Source: Neurospora crassa OR74A (Eukaryota > Ascomycota > Sordariomycetes > Sordariales > Sordariaceae). Taken from it: a stretch of 64,000 bases of DNA. The stretch lies in NCBI RefSeq assembly GCF_000182925.2, contig NC_026502.1, positions 3,968,001 to 4,032,000 of the forward strand, written 5' to 3'. The position numbers and the translations under genes were made by a program. Positions 34,126-43,711 of the stretch are shown piece after piece; position 1 is the first letter of the stretch; every line of letters starts with the position of its first letter. The notes under the pieces were generated by a model. That model worked only from the letters and a program-made list of their open reading frames with translations. It ran no database searches and was not told where the DNA came from.

Positions 34126-37100
34126 ATGGCTCTCAAACACAGCGATGACGACATCCAAGACTCGCAGGGTCATCGTAATGTGGACGACAACGTCGAACCT
34201 CAGGGCCCAACATCAACACTAGAAAATGATACTCCGACGACAACGACAACAACAATAACTCCGAGTGTCGAGGTCCAGCAAGTGTGCTCTCCAGCCCAAT
34301 CTCCCAGGTCTCCAGCGTTGTCTCAGGCTACCGCTCCCTTCAGCACGGCGACGCCTATAACCATGGCCACGACACCGTCCTCGTCAGTGGCCGATCAGAC
34401 ATGTGCGGCTCCGCTTGATGCGAACACAGTTCCTGGCGATCATGATGGAAATCAACAACAACAACAACTGGGCCTGGAGAGGGACCCTCCAATCCGGCTG
34501 CTGAGTCCTGCGGGAATCACGCGGCGCGCCAGCAGCACGAGCAGCAGCATAAGAACAGACGGCTCCAGCGCTAGCAACACTCCGTTAACCGCAGGAGCTC
34601 AGGCCGCCGTCCCCCTCCCAATCCCGGCACTCGCAGAGCTGGCAGCACGCGGCGCAACCACGGTCAGCTACATGGTCCAATCTTACGAGGCGCTGCGAGC
34701 AGCCAGGATTGCCGCCGGATACGATATGGTGCAATCCAAGGCGAGTGGGAGCCAGCTGGGCGTATCACCATCGCCGTCGCCGTCGCCGTCGCCTTCGGGA
34801 TCCCGATCGCCGTCCATTGTCCAAATCCCCAGCAATCCACAGGCCGACAATGACAATGACAATGATGGCGATAACACACGATCGACAGCAGCGATAGTAC
34901 CTGGCGACGATAACAATAGGAATGCCGGGCAGGATTCTGGCCACGACGGGGCTGCAGCTAACAACAAGCAATACGACATTGACGATCCCAGTCCCGATAG
35001 CAACGAGCGAGGTACAAGCCAACTTCGGCCTGTGCCGCAACAACAACAACAACCCACAGCAGCCGCCGTCACAACGACAGGGGATCGTTCCTTTTCACGA
35101 TCATTAACCGACAACAACAACAACCACCAACACGAACACGACCTTTCTGCCCCCCTGAACAGCTTTTCGCTGCCCCCTCCGCCACCGTCTGATCCCAGCG
35201 CAGTACCTGTAGGAGCAACTGCCGTCGCCAACACGACCGTTGTCCGCCCAACCCCCGAGAGCCCCAAAGTCCAGCGATCGCGCAGCTCGACAGTAGCGCT
35301 ACAGCAGACCCCGCCGCCGAGAACATCCTCGACCGCCAGCATCCCCCTGAGCCACCCTACCCCGGACACTAGCAAGCGATCACGATCAGGCGCCTACGTC
35401 GGTAACATCGCTGCTCTCGAGGCCACCGCCGAACGCTTTTCATTGACCAGCTCAATTGAAGAGGCCATTCGCAACGAACACAACGAGCTCAAGCGCAGCG
35501 ACAGTCGCCGATCCGCCATCCTACAAGCAACCAAGTCGCCGACATCAGACACGGCATCCTCCCCCATCCGATCGCGGGTATCGTCGAGCAGGACCAACTC
35601 CATCCGCGCATTGAACTCTGCGGCGCGGCTGGGAGGCTACTCGCCTGGAGGTTATGTTATGACGCCCAACCACTCTCTTTCGGGCGGCGCTCATTCCGGA
35701 AGCAAGCCGGGGTCCATTGGAGAGTCGTCGCCCAAGTCTCCTCCAGCCGAGACTGCTGCAAACGCCCAGAACCACGACTTCGTCGGAGCCGGTACTGGAG
35801 AAGAGTTCCCATTTGCCCGTCACGGACCAGGAAAGAGTTCGGTCAGGGATGCCTCTAGGAAACCGGACTCTCTTGCACAGATCGCCGAGTTGGACCACCC
35901 AATCACGATTACCCAGGATGCTATCGACGAGGCGGACCGTGCTGCGGCGACGGGGGCGGCCCTAGATGACGATGAAGCCATTGCAGCCCGCGCCCATCAG
36001 CAAATCGAGCCGCAGTATGCAGATGAGATGGATGACGTGGACCTCAATGGACCAGACGAACCAGTGCGACAGCCAATGCTCGACAATACTTTCTTCGACC
36101 AGCCCGGTCCCCGGTTGCAACTTCACCAACCCGTCGACTACCCGCCCTACGAGGACCATGATGCTCATCAGCAATATCACGGCAGACCACTGACGGCCGC
36201 ATCCCGCACCACCTTGCAACAAGCCAACGATGCATTTGGTGATTTCGATGGCGTCCACTGTGATCCAGATGTAGATCACTTTGCTGGGCTCCCACAGCCT
36301 GCTGAGCGCGCTCCTGAGCCAAGGAGGCGTCGCGAGACACTGCAACCACGACCAAAGTCTTACTTTGACCCTTCTACTGGCCAGGAGATGCTTTACTACC
36401 CTGCGCCAGTTCCCGCCATGCTCAACCTCCCGCCCAAACTCTCCAAAAACACCAACAAGGCTGGTGGTGCCCGGAACATGCGTCGGTCTCAGGTTCTCAG
36501 CGTTATGCAGCAGCAGTCATCCGTTTATGGGGGAAGCCGAGACAACCTGCCAATGATGTCGGGCGGTGCGGGCGAGGCGCCACCTCAGCTCCCGCAAATT
36601 GATGGCTTGCCGTATGCGGACGGACCGGCTGAGACAGCAGGCGCATTCCCGGCGCAGCCAGGGCGGGAAATTCGCCGACCACAACGGTTGACCGAGACGG
36701 ACAGGCGCAAGTCGCAAGCCACCATGCTCAACGGTCTGCCACCGCAGCTCCGGGCCAGTGCCTTTTTTGACTTGCCGACGTCTACCACGCCTCATATACA
36801 GCTGAAGGATGGGTCTGCCACGGCCACCTTGGAGACCATTCTGGATGCCTCGGCTACAGCGCCCGTCAGCGCTTTTACAGATCACGCCTATGGTGGAAAG
36901 CTGGGCCCCGAGGTGTATGGCACAGACAGGAAGAAGATCCAGAAGTCGGTTAACTCTGCGGATATGCCCACAGCCCCCGCCAAGAAGACTCGCAAGAAGC
37001 TGATCAAGAGGAACTCAAGCAGTGGCCTGCTCGATGTCAAGGCCAACAGGGATAGTGATGAGGATGAGGGATGGACGAGCGTTGGTCTTGATGCTGATGA

Positions 37101-38850
37101 GCCTGGATCAAGCAGTCGGCGATCGCCCGAGATGGGTCAGGAAGGGGAAGAGGAGGAGGAACTTGTCGATGGAGAGCCTGTGTTTAACGGCCCACCAACG
37201 ACACTCTTGGCCGAGTTACAGATGCGCAAGCAAAAGGACAAGATGTTGAGGCGTCCCGCAGCACCTGGTAACCCCTACGGTATGCACGCCACTTTGCTCG
37301 AGCTCGATGCCGTGGCTCAGGTGCAACGCAAGCAACGGATTACCAAGCGCGTGAACCTTGCCTGGGAAGATCCCGCTCAGAACCCGACACCCGAGTCTGA
37401 CGATGAAGACGTCCCTCTTGGCATGCTGTACGCGGCCAAGGCCGCGGGCGTCAAGGATCCTCACACTGCCGACATTGCCGTCCTCATGAGCGAGGTCAAT
37501 CGCCCTCTTGGCTTGATGGAGCGTCGTGAACTGGAAGAGAACGAGCCGCTTAGCCAGCGCCGACACAGGCTGAAGGGCAGCGAAAGCCTACCATCCATGT
37601 CTCTAGACCAGATGCAGAGGCGCATGTCCCACATGACGCTGACTCCCGCCGGAGGTCCCAATGCCCTCGGCAACCGCTCACAATCCAAACTGACCCTGCC
37701 TTTGCCGCGCGGTTTGGCAGGCGCTTCCAACCCAGCCCTCATGGCAGGAGGTCTCGACGCAGAAGGCAGCGACGCCGAAGGCGAAGGCGAGACCCTCGCG
37801 GCCCGCAAGGCCCGTCTAGCAGCCGAGAACCCTCTCCCGCGCGCTCGTCCTGTCAGCGCCGGCTTCTCTTCCGAACTCCTCAGCGAGTTCGGCGTTGCCC
37901 CCAACGAGGAGGAGAAGCGGCCCACATCCAAGGACTCCAAGGGCAAAGCACCCGCCTCTGACGTCCCAGAAGAAGAAGAAACCCTCGGCCAGCGCCGAAA
38001 GAGGCTACAAGCCGAGCGCGAGGCTCGCGAGCGAGAAATGGCCGCCGGCGCTCTCCCCGGTAATGCTACCCAACCCGCCACTAACCCCAACATGCTCGCG
38101 GCTCCTCCTCAACCGCGTGATCGCCGTGACTCCGCCACCTTGATCCCCTTTGATCCCAACAACGTCAACCCTGGCCCTCCTTCCAGACGCGTATCCCTCT
38201 CCGACGTTCTCAACGCCCACCCCGTCGACAGTACCGGCCTCGGTAACCCCCACATCAGTCCCCTCGAACAAGAACGTCTCCGTCGCGAAGCCGAAGGCCT
38301 CCGCCAGCAGCGCGCGCAGGAAGCCAAGATGGCTGCCATCCGCGCACAGATGCCACAGACACTTGCTGCGCCCGCAATCGGCGCCAGGACCGGCGGGTAC
38401 ATGGGCGGCATTTATAACGGGGGTGGTGCGGGCGCGAACCGGAGCAATCCGGCCCTCGGCCAAGGGTTGGGAATCGGATTCGACCCGAACGCGAATGCGA
38501 TCCAGCCTAGGGGTCTGTTGGCGCAGCAGCACGAGATGGAGAAGCCGATGGCTAGGAGGGCTAGTACCATGACTGTGGGTGGTGGTGGTGCCGCTGGTGC
38601 GCAGTATGGAATGGGAATGGGAATGGGAATGGGCACGGGCATGCCGATGATGGGCGCTGTCTCCAACTACGGTGCGTATGGCGCGCCGATGCAGTTCCAG
38701 ACGGGACCGGGACAGCAAATGATGATGATGGGTGGACAACACATGGGAATGGTTTATCCGCAGCAGTACCAGCAGCAGCAGCAGCAGCTCCCGCAGCAGC
38801 CAGGGGGCGTGGACATGGTTGAGAGGTGGAGACAGAGTGTTATGCCTTGA
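34126..38850 (+). CDS. Large, mostly disordered fungal protein of unknown function (1574 residues)
   Basis: A single open exon with a good start context (CCAAACATGGCT). I do not recognise the family by name. Residues 1-600 are Ser/Thr/Pro/Gln-rich with TTTTTT, an SPSP repeat near 215-225 and NNNN runs. Better-ordered blocks follow: PRPKSYFDPSTGQEMLYYPA near 745, KKTRKKLIKRNSSSGLLDVK near 950, and PPTTLLAELQMRKQKDKML near 1023. Then come KRVNLAWEDPAQNPTPESDD near 1074 and RPLGLMERRELEENEPLSQR near 1127, looking like conserved short motifs. EEEETLGQRRKRLQAEREAR is a charged helix near 1285. The C terminus is Met/Gly/Gln-rich (GMGMGMGMGTGMPMMG). No membrane segment or catalytic motif was seen; many RRxS motifs suggest phosphorylation. 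It could be a scaffold protein, but that is a guess. Confidence 0.85.
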   Translation: MALKHSDDDIQDSQGHRNVDDNVEPQGPTSTLENDTPTTTTTTITPSVEVQQVCSPAQSPRSPALSQATAPFSTATPITMATTPSSSVADQTCAAPLDANTVPGDHDGNQQQQQLGLERDPPIRLLSPAGITRRASSTSSSIRTDGSSASNTPLTAGAQAAVPLPIPALAELAARGATTVSYMVQSYEALRAARIAAGYDMVQSKASGSQLGVSPSPSPSPSPSGSRSPSIVQIPSNPQADNDNDNDGDNTRSTAAIVPGDDNNRNAGQDSGHDGAAANNKQYDIDDPSPDSNERGTSQLRPVPQQQQQPTAAAVTTTGDRSFSRSLTDNNNNHQHEHDLSAPLNSFSLPPPPPSDPSAVPVGATAVANTTVVRPTPESPKVQRSRSSTVALQQTPPPRTSSTASIPLSHPTPDTSKRSRSGAYVGNIAALEATAERFSLTSSIEEAIRNEHNELKRSDSRRSAILQATKSPTSDTASSPIRSRVSSSRTNSIRALNSAARLGGYSPGGYVMTPNHSLSGGAHSGSKPGSIGESSPKSPPAETAANAQNHDFVGAGTGEEFPFARHGPGKSSVRDASRKPDSLAQIAELDHPITITQDAIDEADRAAATGAALDDDEAIAARAHQQIEPQYADEMDDVDLNGPDEPVRQPMLDNTFFDQPGPRLQLHQPVDYPPYEDHDAHQQYHGRPLTAASRTTLQQANDAFGDFDGVHCDPDVDHFAGLPQPAERAPEPRRRRETLQPRPKSYFDPSTGQEMLYYPAPVPAMLNLPPKLSKNTNKAGGARNMRRSQVLSVMQQQSSVYGGSRDNLPMMSGGAGEAPPQLPQIDGLPYADGPAETAGAFPAQPGREIRRPQRLTETDRRKSQATMLNGLPPQLRASAFFDLPTSTTPHIQLKDGSATATLETILDASATAPVSAFTDHAYGGKLGPEVYGTDRKKIQKSVNSADMPTAPAKKTRKKLIKRNSSSGLLDVKANRDSDEDEGWTSVGLDADEPGSSSRRSPEMGQEGEEEEELVDGEPVFNGPPTTLLAELQMRKQKDKMLRRPAAPGNPYGMHATLLELDAVAQVQRKQRITKRVNLAWEDPAQNPTPESDDEDVPLGMLYAAKAAGVKDPHTADIAVLMSEVNRPLGLMERRELEENEPLSQRRHRLKGSESLPSMSLDQMQRRMSHMTLTPAGGPNALGNRSQSKLTLPLPRGLAGASNPALMAGGLDAEGSDAEGEGETLAARKARLAAENPLPRARPVSAGFSSELLSEFGVAPNEEEKRPTSKDSKGKAPASDVPEEEETLGQRRKRLQAEREAREREMAAGALPGNATQPATNPNMLAAPPQPRDRRDSATLIPFDPNNVNPGPPSRRVSLSDVLNAHPVDSTGLGNPHISPLEQERLRREAEGLRQQRAQEAKMAAIRAQMPQTLAAPAIGARTGGYMGGIYNGGGAGANRSNPALGQGLGIGFDPNANAIQPRGLLAQQHEMEKPMARRASTMTVGGGGAAGAQYGMGMGMGMGTGMPMMGAVSNYGAYGAPMQFQTGPGQQMMMMGGQHMGMVYPQQYQQQQQQLPQQPGGVDMVERWRQSVMP

Positions 38851-38982
38851 GTTGTTGGCCCCTTGACATTTTTTTTCTTTTCTTTTCTTTGATCTTGGAT
38901 CTTGAACACCTTTTTTTTTCAGGATTCGTGATCATCTTTCTGGATAACATTTTACATCACATTACATTACATACATACATAA

Positions 38983-39027
38983 CATCGCATCGCATCGCAT
39001 CGCATCGCATCGCATCGCATCGCATCA
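38983..39027. repeat. (CATCG)n pentanucleotide repeat, about 9 copies
   Basis: Perfect CATCG array in the 3' flank of the large unknown gene, followed by ATATATAT. Confidence 0.95.
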
Positions 39028-39350
39028 TATATATATTGGCATGTTGGGTGGAATGGGCAATTTTAGTATAGGGGAAAGACAAAAACCTGTCATTTCTTGC
39101 TTATATACAATACTCTTTTTTTATTATTGCTCTTTACACGCCTTCGCTTCATGATTGTAAAAAATACCTTGAGCTGTCGTTATAGCATCCACATTTTGTC
39201 ATATGTAGTATAGTCGTAGGACCTTGGTTAAACCTGGTGGTGGTGGTGGTAGTGGGGAGGGGAGGGGAAGAGATGAGAAGAAGATGAGAACACTGCGTAA
39301 GGAGACGTAGTCATTACATTGATATACATGGAAAAGAGGCGAATATAAGA

Positions 39351-39355
<5 letters not shown>

Positions 39356-39395
<40 letters not shown>

Positions 39396-39396
39396 C
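39356..39396. repeat. (AT)n dinucleotide repeat with one GT interruption
   Basis: About 20 AT units with a single GTAT interruption. Confidence 0.95.
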
Positions 39397-39479
39397 GCAC
39401 AAAGAGTAGTTGAGAGACAACAATTGTAAATACCTATTCATACATTAGCAACAGTGGTGTGAACTCTCTAGATATACGT

Positions 39480-39510
39480 GCGTGTGTGCGTGTGTGTGTG
39501 TGTGTGCGTG
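39480..39510. repeat. (GT)n dinucleotide repeat
   Basis: GT array with a few GC interruptions. Confidence 0.9.
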
Positions 39511-40046
39511 GATCAAAGTATTAGACTACCTAGACTAGACTACTCTACAAGATAACATCGACTGGAAGTATTAGGTAGTCCCGAGTACGATACGATACGA
39601 TACGATATATATATACCTCTAGTTAAGAGAAGTGTCAAAAATCTGTTGAACACCGATCTCTATCCATCCATCCATCCATGTCTCCTATTCATCCAAAAAG
39701 TAAAGAAAGACGGTACTCACTGACCTTTGCTCCTCAGTCGCTTGATCGATCTATCTATCGATCGATCCATGTTAAGTAACAATTACCTACAGATTGTGTG
39801 AGTTCTATCAAGAGAAAAACGTAATCCGGTGCTTACCTACAATAAATAGTTGTTCGTAGCGTTACTTGGTACGTTAGTTAGGTTTTACATGCCTAGGTAT
39901 AGGAGGTGACTGACTTGGGGGCAGTGAGTGGGCAGGTAGGAAGAAGAACATTAGAAAGTACTTGAGAATTTTCAAAATGATGGATGGGTGAAATTGATGT
40001 CGAGATTAACTGAGTGTGTATGAAGATGGTTGATAGTGAAGTGCAT

Positions 40047-40122
40047 GATGGATGGATGGATGGATGGATGGATGGATGGACGGTTCGTTAGTGTCGAACT
40101 ATCGAGAGAGAGAGAGAGAGAG
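40047..40122. repeat. (GGAT)n array followed by a (GA)n array
   Basis: GGAT is repeated about eight times to 40080, then after 23 bases GA is repeated about nine times (40104-40122). Confidence 0.95.
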
Positions 40123-40270
40123 ATGTCCAGAAAAAGCAAAAGCAAGATAAGAAAGGAAACAAACACACATACGAACATGAGTTAAAATAAATGAGCAACA
40201 GTTACAGGACACAACTATCTATAGGCAACATCGACATGTCTATATTTACCAAGCAACTATTTCACCCAAG

Positions 40271-40292
40271 GTATGTATGTATGTATGTATGT
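40271..40292. repeat. (GTAT)n tetranucleotide repeat
   Basis: Five and a half perfect copies of GTAT. Confidence 0.9.
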
Positions 40293-40521
40293 TCAACACC
40301 ACTACAGCAGTTACTCAAAGTCCCCCATTTTCTACAACAAAATTACACACAAAAAAAACCAAGATAGAAACCAGAAAAAGGACACATGATTATAAACTCC
40401 TTAACCCCAAAGGATGCGAAACCTGACGGGATATGTATGTGACAAATGACAACAACGGCCATGGCCCCATCACCAGCATTTTACCTTTACACCACATCCT
40501 TCATACCGTCCCGTCCCGTCT

Positions 40522-41811
40522 TTACTTTCTCTTTGCGAATTTGCTAGACGTCTTCTGCACCTTGGCTGGTGGCGCATCATCATCCTCCTCCTCCTCCTCG
40601 TCATCCTCATCCTCATCATCCTCATCGCCGCTCTCCTCAACATCATCATGATCAACCTCATCCTCATCCAGGCTCTCCGCATCATCAAACTCCTCATCGT
40701 CCTCCTCATCACTATCATCCTCCTCATCCTCATCACCCTCCTCCTCATCCGACTCGCCATCCGCACCAACATCTATAAGCGCAAAGTCTTCCTCGGCGGC
40801 AGCACCGTTGGCAGTACCCTCCTCATCACCCTCCACATACACCACACCCGGCTCATCAACATCCTCCTCCTCCTCCTCCTCTCCTTCTTCATTTCCTTCC
40901 TGCTGCTCCTCCTTCGCCGCACCACCCTGCTTCACAAACTTCCTCCACCGCATCTGCTGATCCAGCATATCCAGCTTTCCCTTGAGCGCCAACAGCGCAG
41001 GGAGACCCCTCGCCCGCTCCTCCAGCACGCGATTCAGCTCGCCCAGCCGCGCCACCACCTCAGGCTGCGCAACCAAGCTCCCGCCGTGCGCGACGAGGGT
41101 GGTCTGGATCCACTTCATCAGCCCAAAGGCGCGGCCGGGGCGACGATGCATGCGGGCCGCGAGCTTGGAGAGCAAGACGCCGGCGAGGGCCGAGTCCATG
41201 CGCGTGATGGTGTTGGTGATGATCTTGGGGTCGGACGTCTGCAGGCACGATTCGAGCAGGTCCGAGTCGTCGGTGCGCAGGGCTTGGTTGAGCACGGTGC
41301 CGAGGGAGGTGGCCGAGATGGTAGTGGTGCTGCTACCGTTGGGGCGCTGGACCGTGATGGTGTTGTTGTTTTTGGTGGTAGCGGCGGCGGCAGCTTCTTG
41401 TTGGGCGGCGAGAGCGGAGGCGACGTCGATGGTGGCGTTGCCGCGGGCGAGATCGCCGAATGTAGGGGAGGCATCGTCATCGTCGTCGTTGTTGTCGTTG
41501 CTCTCTTGGTCTTGTTGGGCAGTGGGCTCGGTGGTGGTGGTGGTGGTCTGCTTCTTCTCGGGAGCAGCGTCGACGGCCTCCTCCTCGTTGTCGCTGTTCA
41601 CGTCCTCATTGTCCGAGTCGCTGTAGTGGCTGGAGGAGTCGCTGGAAATCTCAATGGTCTCTGGGGCGGCGGCCTTGGTGGTAGTCGACTTTGGTGCTGG
41701 GCCGGTCGAGACGGCCGTCCTTGTCTCGTCGATCTTGGACTTGGTTGCGACTTTGGCGCTGGGCTTGACCACCGGCTTGGCCAGGGAGAGCGCTTTCCTC
41801 TTGGTAGACAT
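40522..41811 (-). CDS. UTP5: Utp12-domain protein, Utp5-like subunit of the small-subunit processome
   Basis: Single-exon 429-residue protein. The Utp12 domain lies at about residues 167-295: SLGTVLNQALRTDDSDLLES then CLQTSDPKIITNTITRMDSA, VLLSKLAARMHRRPGRAFGL and MKWIQTTLVAHGGSLV, which match the C-terminal helical domain of Utp5/WDR43. In yeast Utp5 sits in the UTP-A (t-UTP) complex that starts 90S pre-ribosome assembly in the nucleolus. The WD40 propeller of yeast Utp5 is absent; residues 1-160 are Ser/Thr/Asp-rich linker with a Lys-rich start (MSTKRKALSLAKPVVKPSAK). The last 130 residues are a very acidic Asp/Glu tail ending in basic KVQKTSSKFAKRK. I found no propeller exons within 4 kb upstream. 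Other Utp12-bearing proteins (Utp4/15-like) cannot be fully excluded. Confidence 0.78.
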   Translation of the reverse strand: MSTKRKALSLAKPVVKPSAKVATKSKIDETRTAVSTGPAPKSTTTKAAAPETIEISSDSSSHYSDSDNEDVNSDNEEEAVDAAPEKKQTTTTTTEPTAQQDQESNDNNDDDDDASPTFGDLARGNATIDVASALAAQQEAAAAATTKNNNTITVQRPNGSSTTTISATSLGTVLNQALRTDDSDLLESCLQTSDPKIITNTITRMDSALAGVLLSKLAARMHRRPGRAFGLMKWIQTTLVAHGGSLVAQPEVVARLGELNRVLEERARGLPALLALKGKLDMLDQQMRWRKFVKQGGAAKEEQQEGNEEGEEEEEEDVDEPGVVYVEGDEEGTANGAAAEEDFALIDVGADGESDEEEGDEDEEDDSDEEDDEEFDDAESLDEDEVDHDDVEESGDEDDEDEDDEEEEEDDDAPPAKVQKTSSKFAKRK

Positions 41812-43531
41812 GGTTTCGTTGTGTGTTGTTTGGAGGGGATTGGAGGGGTACTGAGGTTGTCGTGAGGAAGGAAGGAGAGAGAGAGAGAGAGGGTCGAGGA
41901 TGGTTCGCGTGGGGAAGAGGAATCTCTTCCTTTTTCCTTATCGATTGAAAATTATATGGACCGGGATCTGATAAAGAAGGGTATTTGATGCTGCTGCCAA
42001 TTGGTCGGTTGGATTATGATAAACAGGTGAATTGTACCACAGCCAGGGTAATTCTGTATTTTCCTGGAATATGTGATATGCAAAAAAATGCAAAATATTC
42101 GAGTGAAATCGGCGAATTCACTTCAGTTTTGCGTGCTGGAATTGGCTGGCTGCTGGAAAAGCTGTTCCAAAGCTGCTGCAAAAAAAAAAATCTGGATCGC
42201 GGCCAAACTTTTTTTCAAGTGGAAGTCGCTGCAGTCCCACTGGAGGACTGGGCCCCTGCCACGGCCCCCCACTTTGGGGTACAAGGTACATTGGAGAACT
42301 CTTGGCATCTGATGAAGGAGCATGGCCCGTGCTGTCTTTCGCTGGTCCCCGTGATCTCTCATGTGATAGTCGCCAGCTTCGACGCACAGTCCATCTGCTG
42401 TGGTGAGTCAGGACCTGTGTGGCTGCGTGGCTGTGCGTTTTACGGGAGCGGATTCCTGCGTGATTAATTTGCCTTGAGGATGCACAACACCGTGAAGCTC
42501 GCTGATTGCCAAACCAAGAGGGAACCGTCTGTTTTATTGGCCAGTTTCGTTCGTTCAACAGCACAACAGGAAACTTTTTGGGGTCAAAGTTCAAACTGAA
42601 CTCGAACTCGCTGTTGCCTTAGTTCTGTTACTGCCTGTCGGTCTCATTTTCAACATTCAACACCATTTGTCCTGTGCAATACTACACCTCGACACTCGGC
42701 CACTTTCAAACCCCAAAGGATATCGTCGGGACTCACACCCCAACATCGCTGTACTTCCATCCGTTTCGACATGTGTCCTTCTGTCGCGGTGTGAGAAAGA
42801 GAAATGGAAGGTGAAGGCGAGCCGGGCACGCGACGGGCTGAACAGCAGCTACCCTTGCACACAACAGTGGATTACATATACCGCATTATGGGCTTGGCTT
42901 GAAGCCTGATCCTAGTCATTGATGTTGCGACTTTGTTGACTCTCAACTTAAGCTTCATTTCGGGAAAAGAAGAAGAGTCGAGACAACGGAATTTCGACGA
43001 ACGAAGGGAACGCCTGGAGAATGCCACAGTGAGTGGAAAAGCAAGCGCGACATGGCCCAAAACGACAAGGCTCGCTTGTCCAAATAGCAATGCTACCTAC
43101 TACAGAGTCCGATGCATGTACGGTGGCCCAAGTGTGACCTAGGTCGTTTATAAAACTGGTCCAAGCTCCTATCTGCAGCCAGCTGTTGGCCATTTTAGAT
43201 CAACACCTCTACTATACTTACAAATTCAACACTCACGCCCAGACCTTGAACTTTAACTTCAACCTTTCTAGCTTCCTTCCTTCTTTCTCTTTTTCCTTTT
43301 TTTCACCACCTTTTTTTCTTCTCTTTCCTTTTCTTCTTATTCTTCTCATCTTTTTCTTCTCTTCGTTTCCTTCTTCTTTTTCTTTCTTTCTTTTTAGCCC
43401 CGGCCCGGGAAAGAGGGGGGGGGGTGGGGAGGAGAGCGGGATCCATTTGCATTGTTACCTTACCCCAACTCAAAAATTTGGAGAACCAACTGCAGGGTCC
43501 ATTTGCATTGTCACTCTTCTCTTTCGGTCCG

Positions 43532-43611
43532 GAAGCAATGAAGTAATGAAGCAATGAAGCAATGAAGCAATGAAGTAATGAAGCAATGAAGTAATGAAGC
43601 AATAAAGCAAT
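43532..43611. repeat. 8-bp minisatellite GAAGYAAT, 10 copies
   Basis: Ten head-to-tail copies of GAAGCAAT or GAAGTAAT; the variants differ only by C/T at one position, plus one AAAGCAAT. Confidence 0.95.
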
Positions 43612-43612
43612 A

Positions 43613-43711
43613 GGAGTTAATGGGAGTTAATGGGAGTCAATGGGAATCAATGGGAGTCAATGGGAGTCAATGAGAGTTGATGAGAGTTGATGAGAGTTGA
43701 TGGGAGTTGAG
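43613..43711. repeat. 10-bp minisatellite GGGAGTYRAT, about 10 copies
   Basis: Begins one base after the 8-bp array. Units vary as GGGAGTTAAT, GGGAGTCAAT, GGGAATCAAT and GAGAGTTGAT, almost entirely by transitions. Confidence 0.95.

Larger units (their letters stand above)
38851..40521. other. Convergent spacer rich in microsatellites
   Basis: Between the stops of the large unknown gene and UTP5. It contains at least seven different simple repeats listed separately and no supported gene. Confidence 0.6.

Noticed and set aside
40648-41865. 405-codon open frame antisense to UTP5
   Set aside because: Composition artefact of the Asp/Glu-rich sense strand; no domain.
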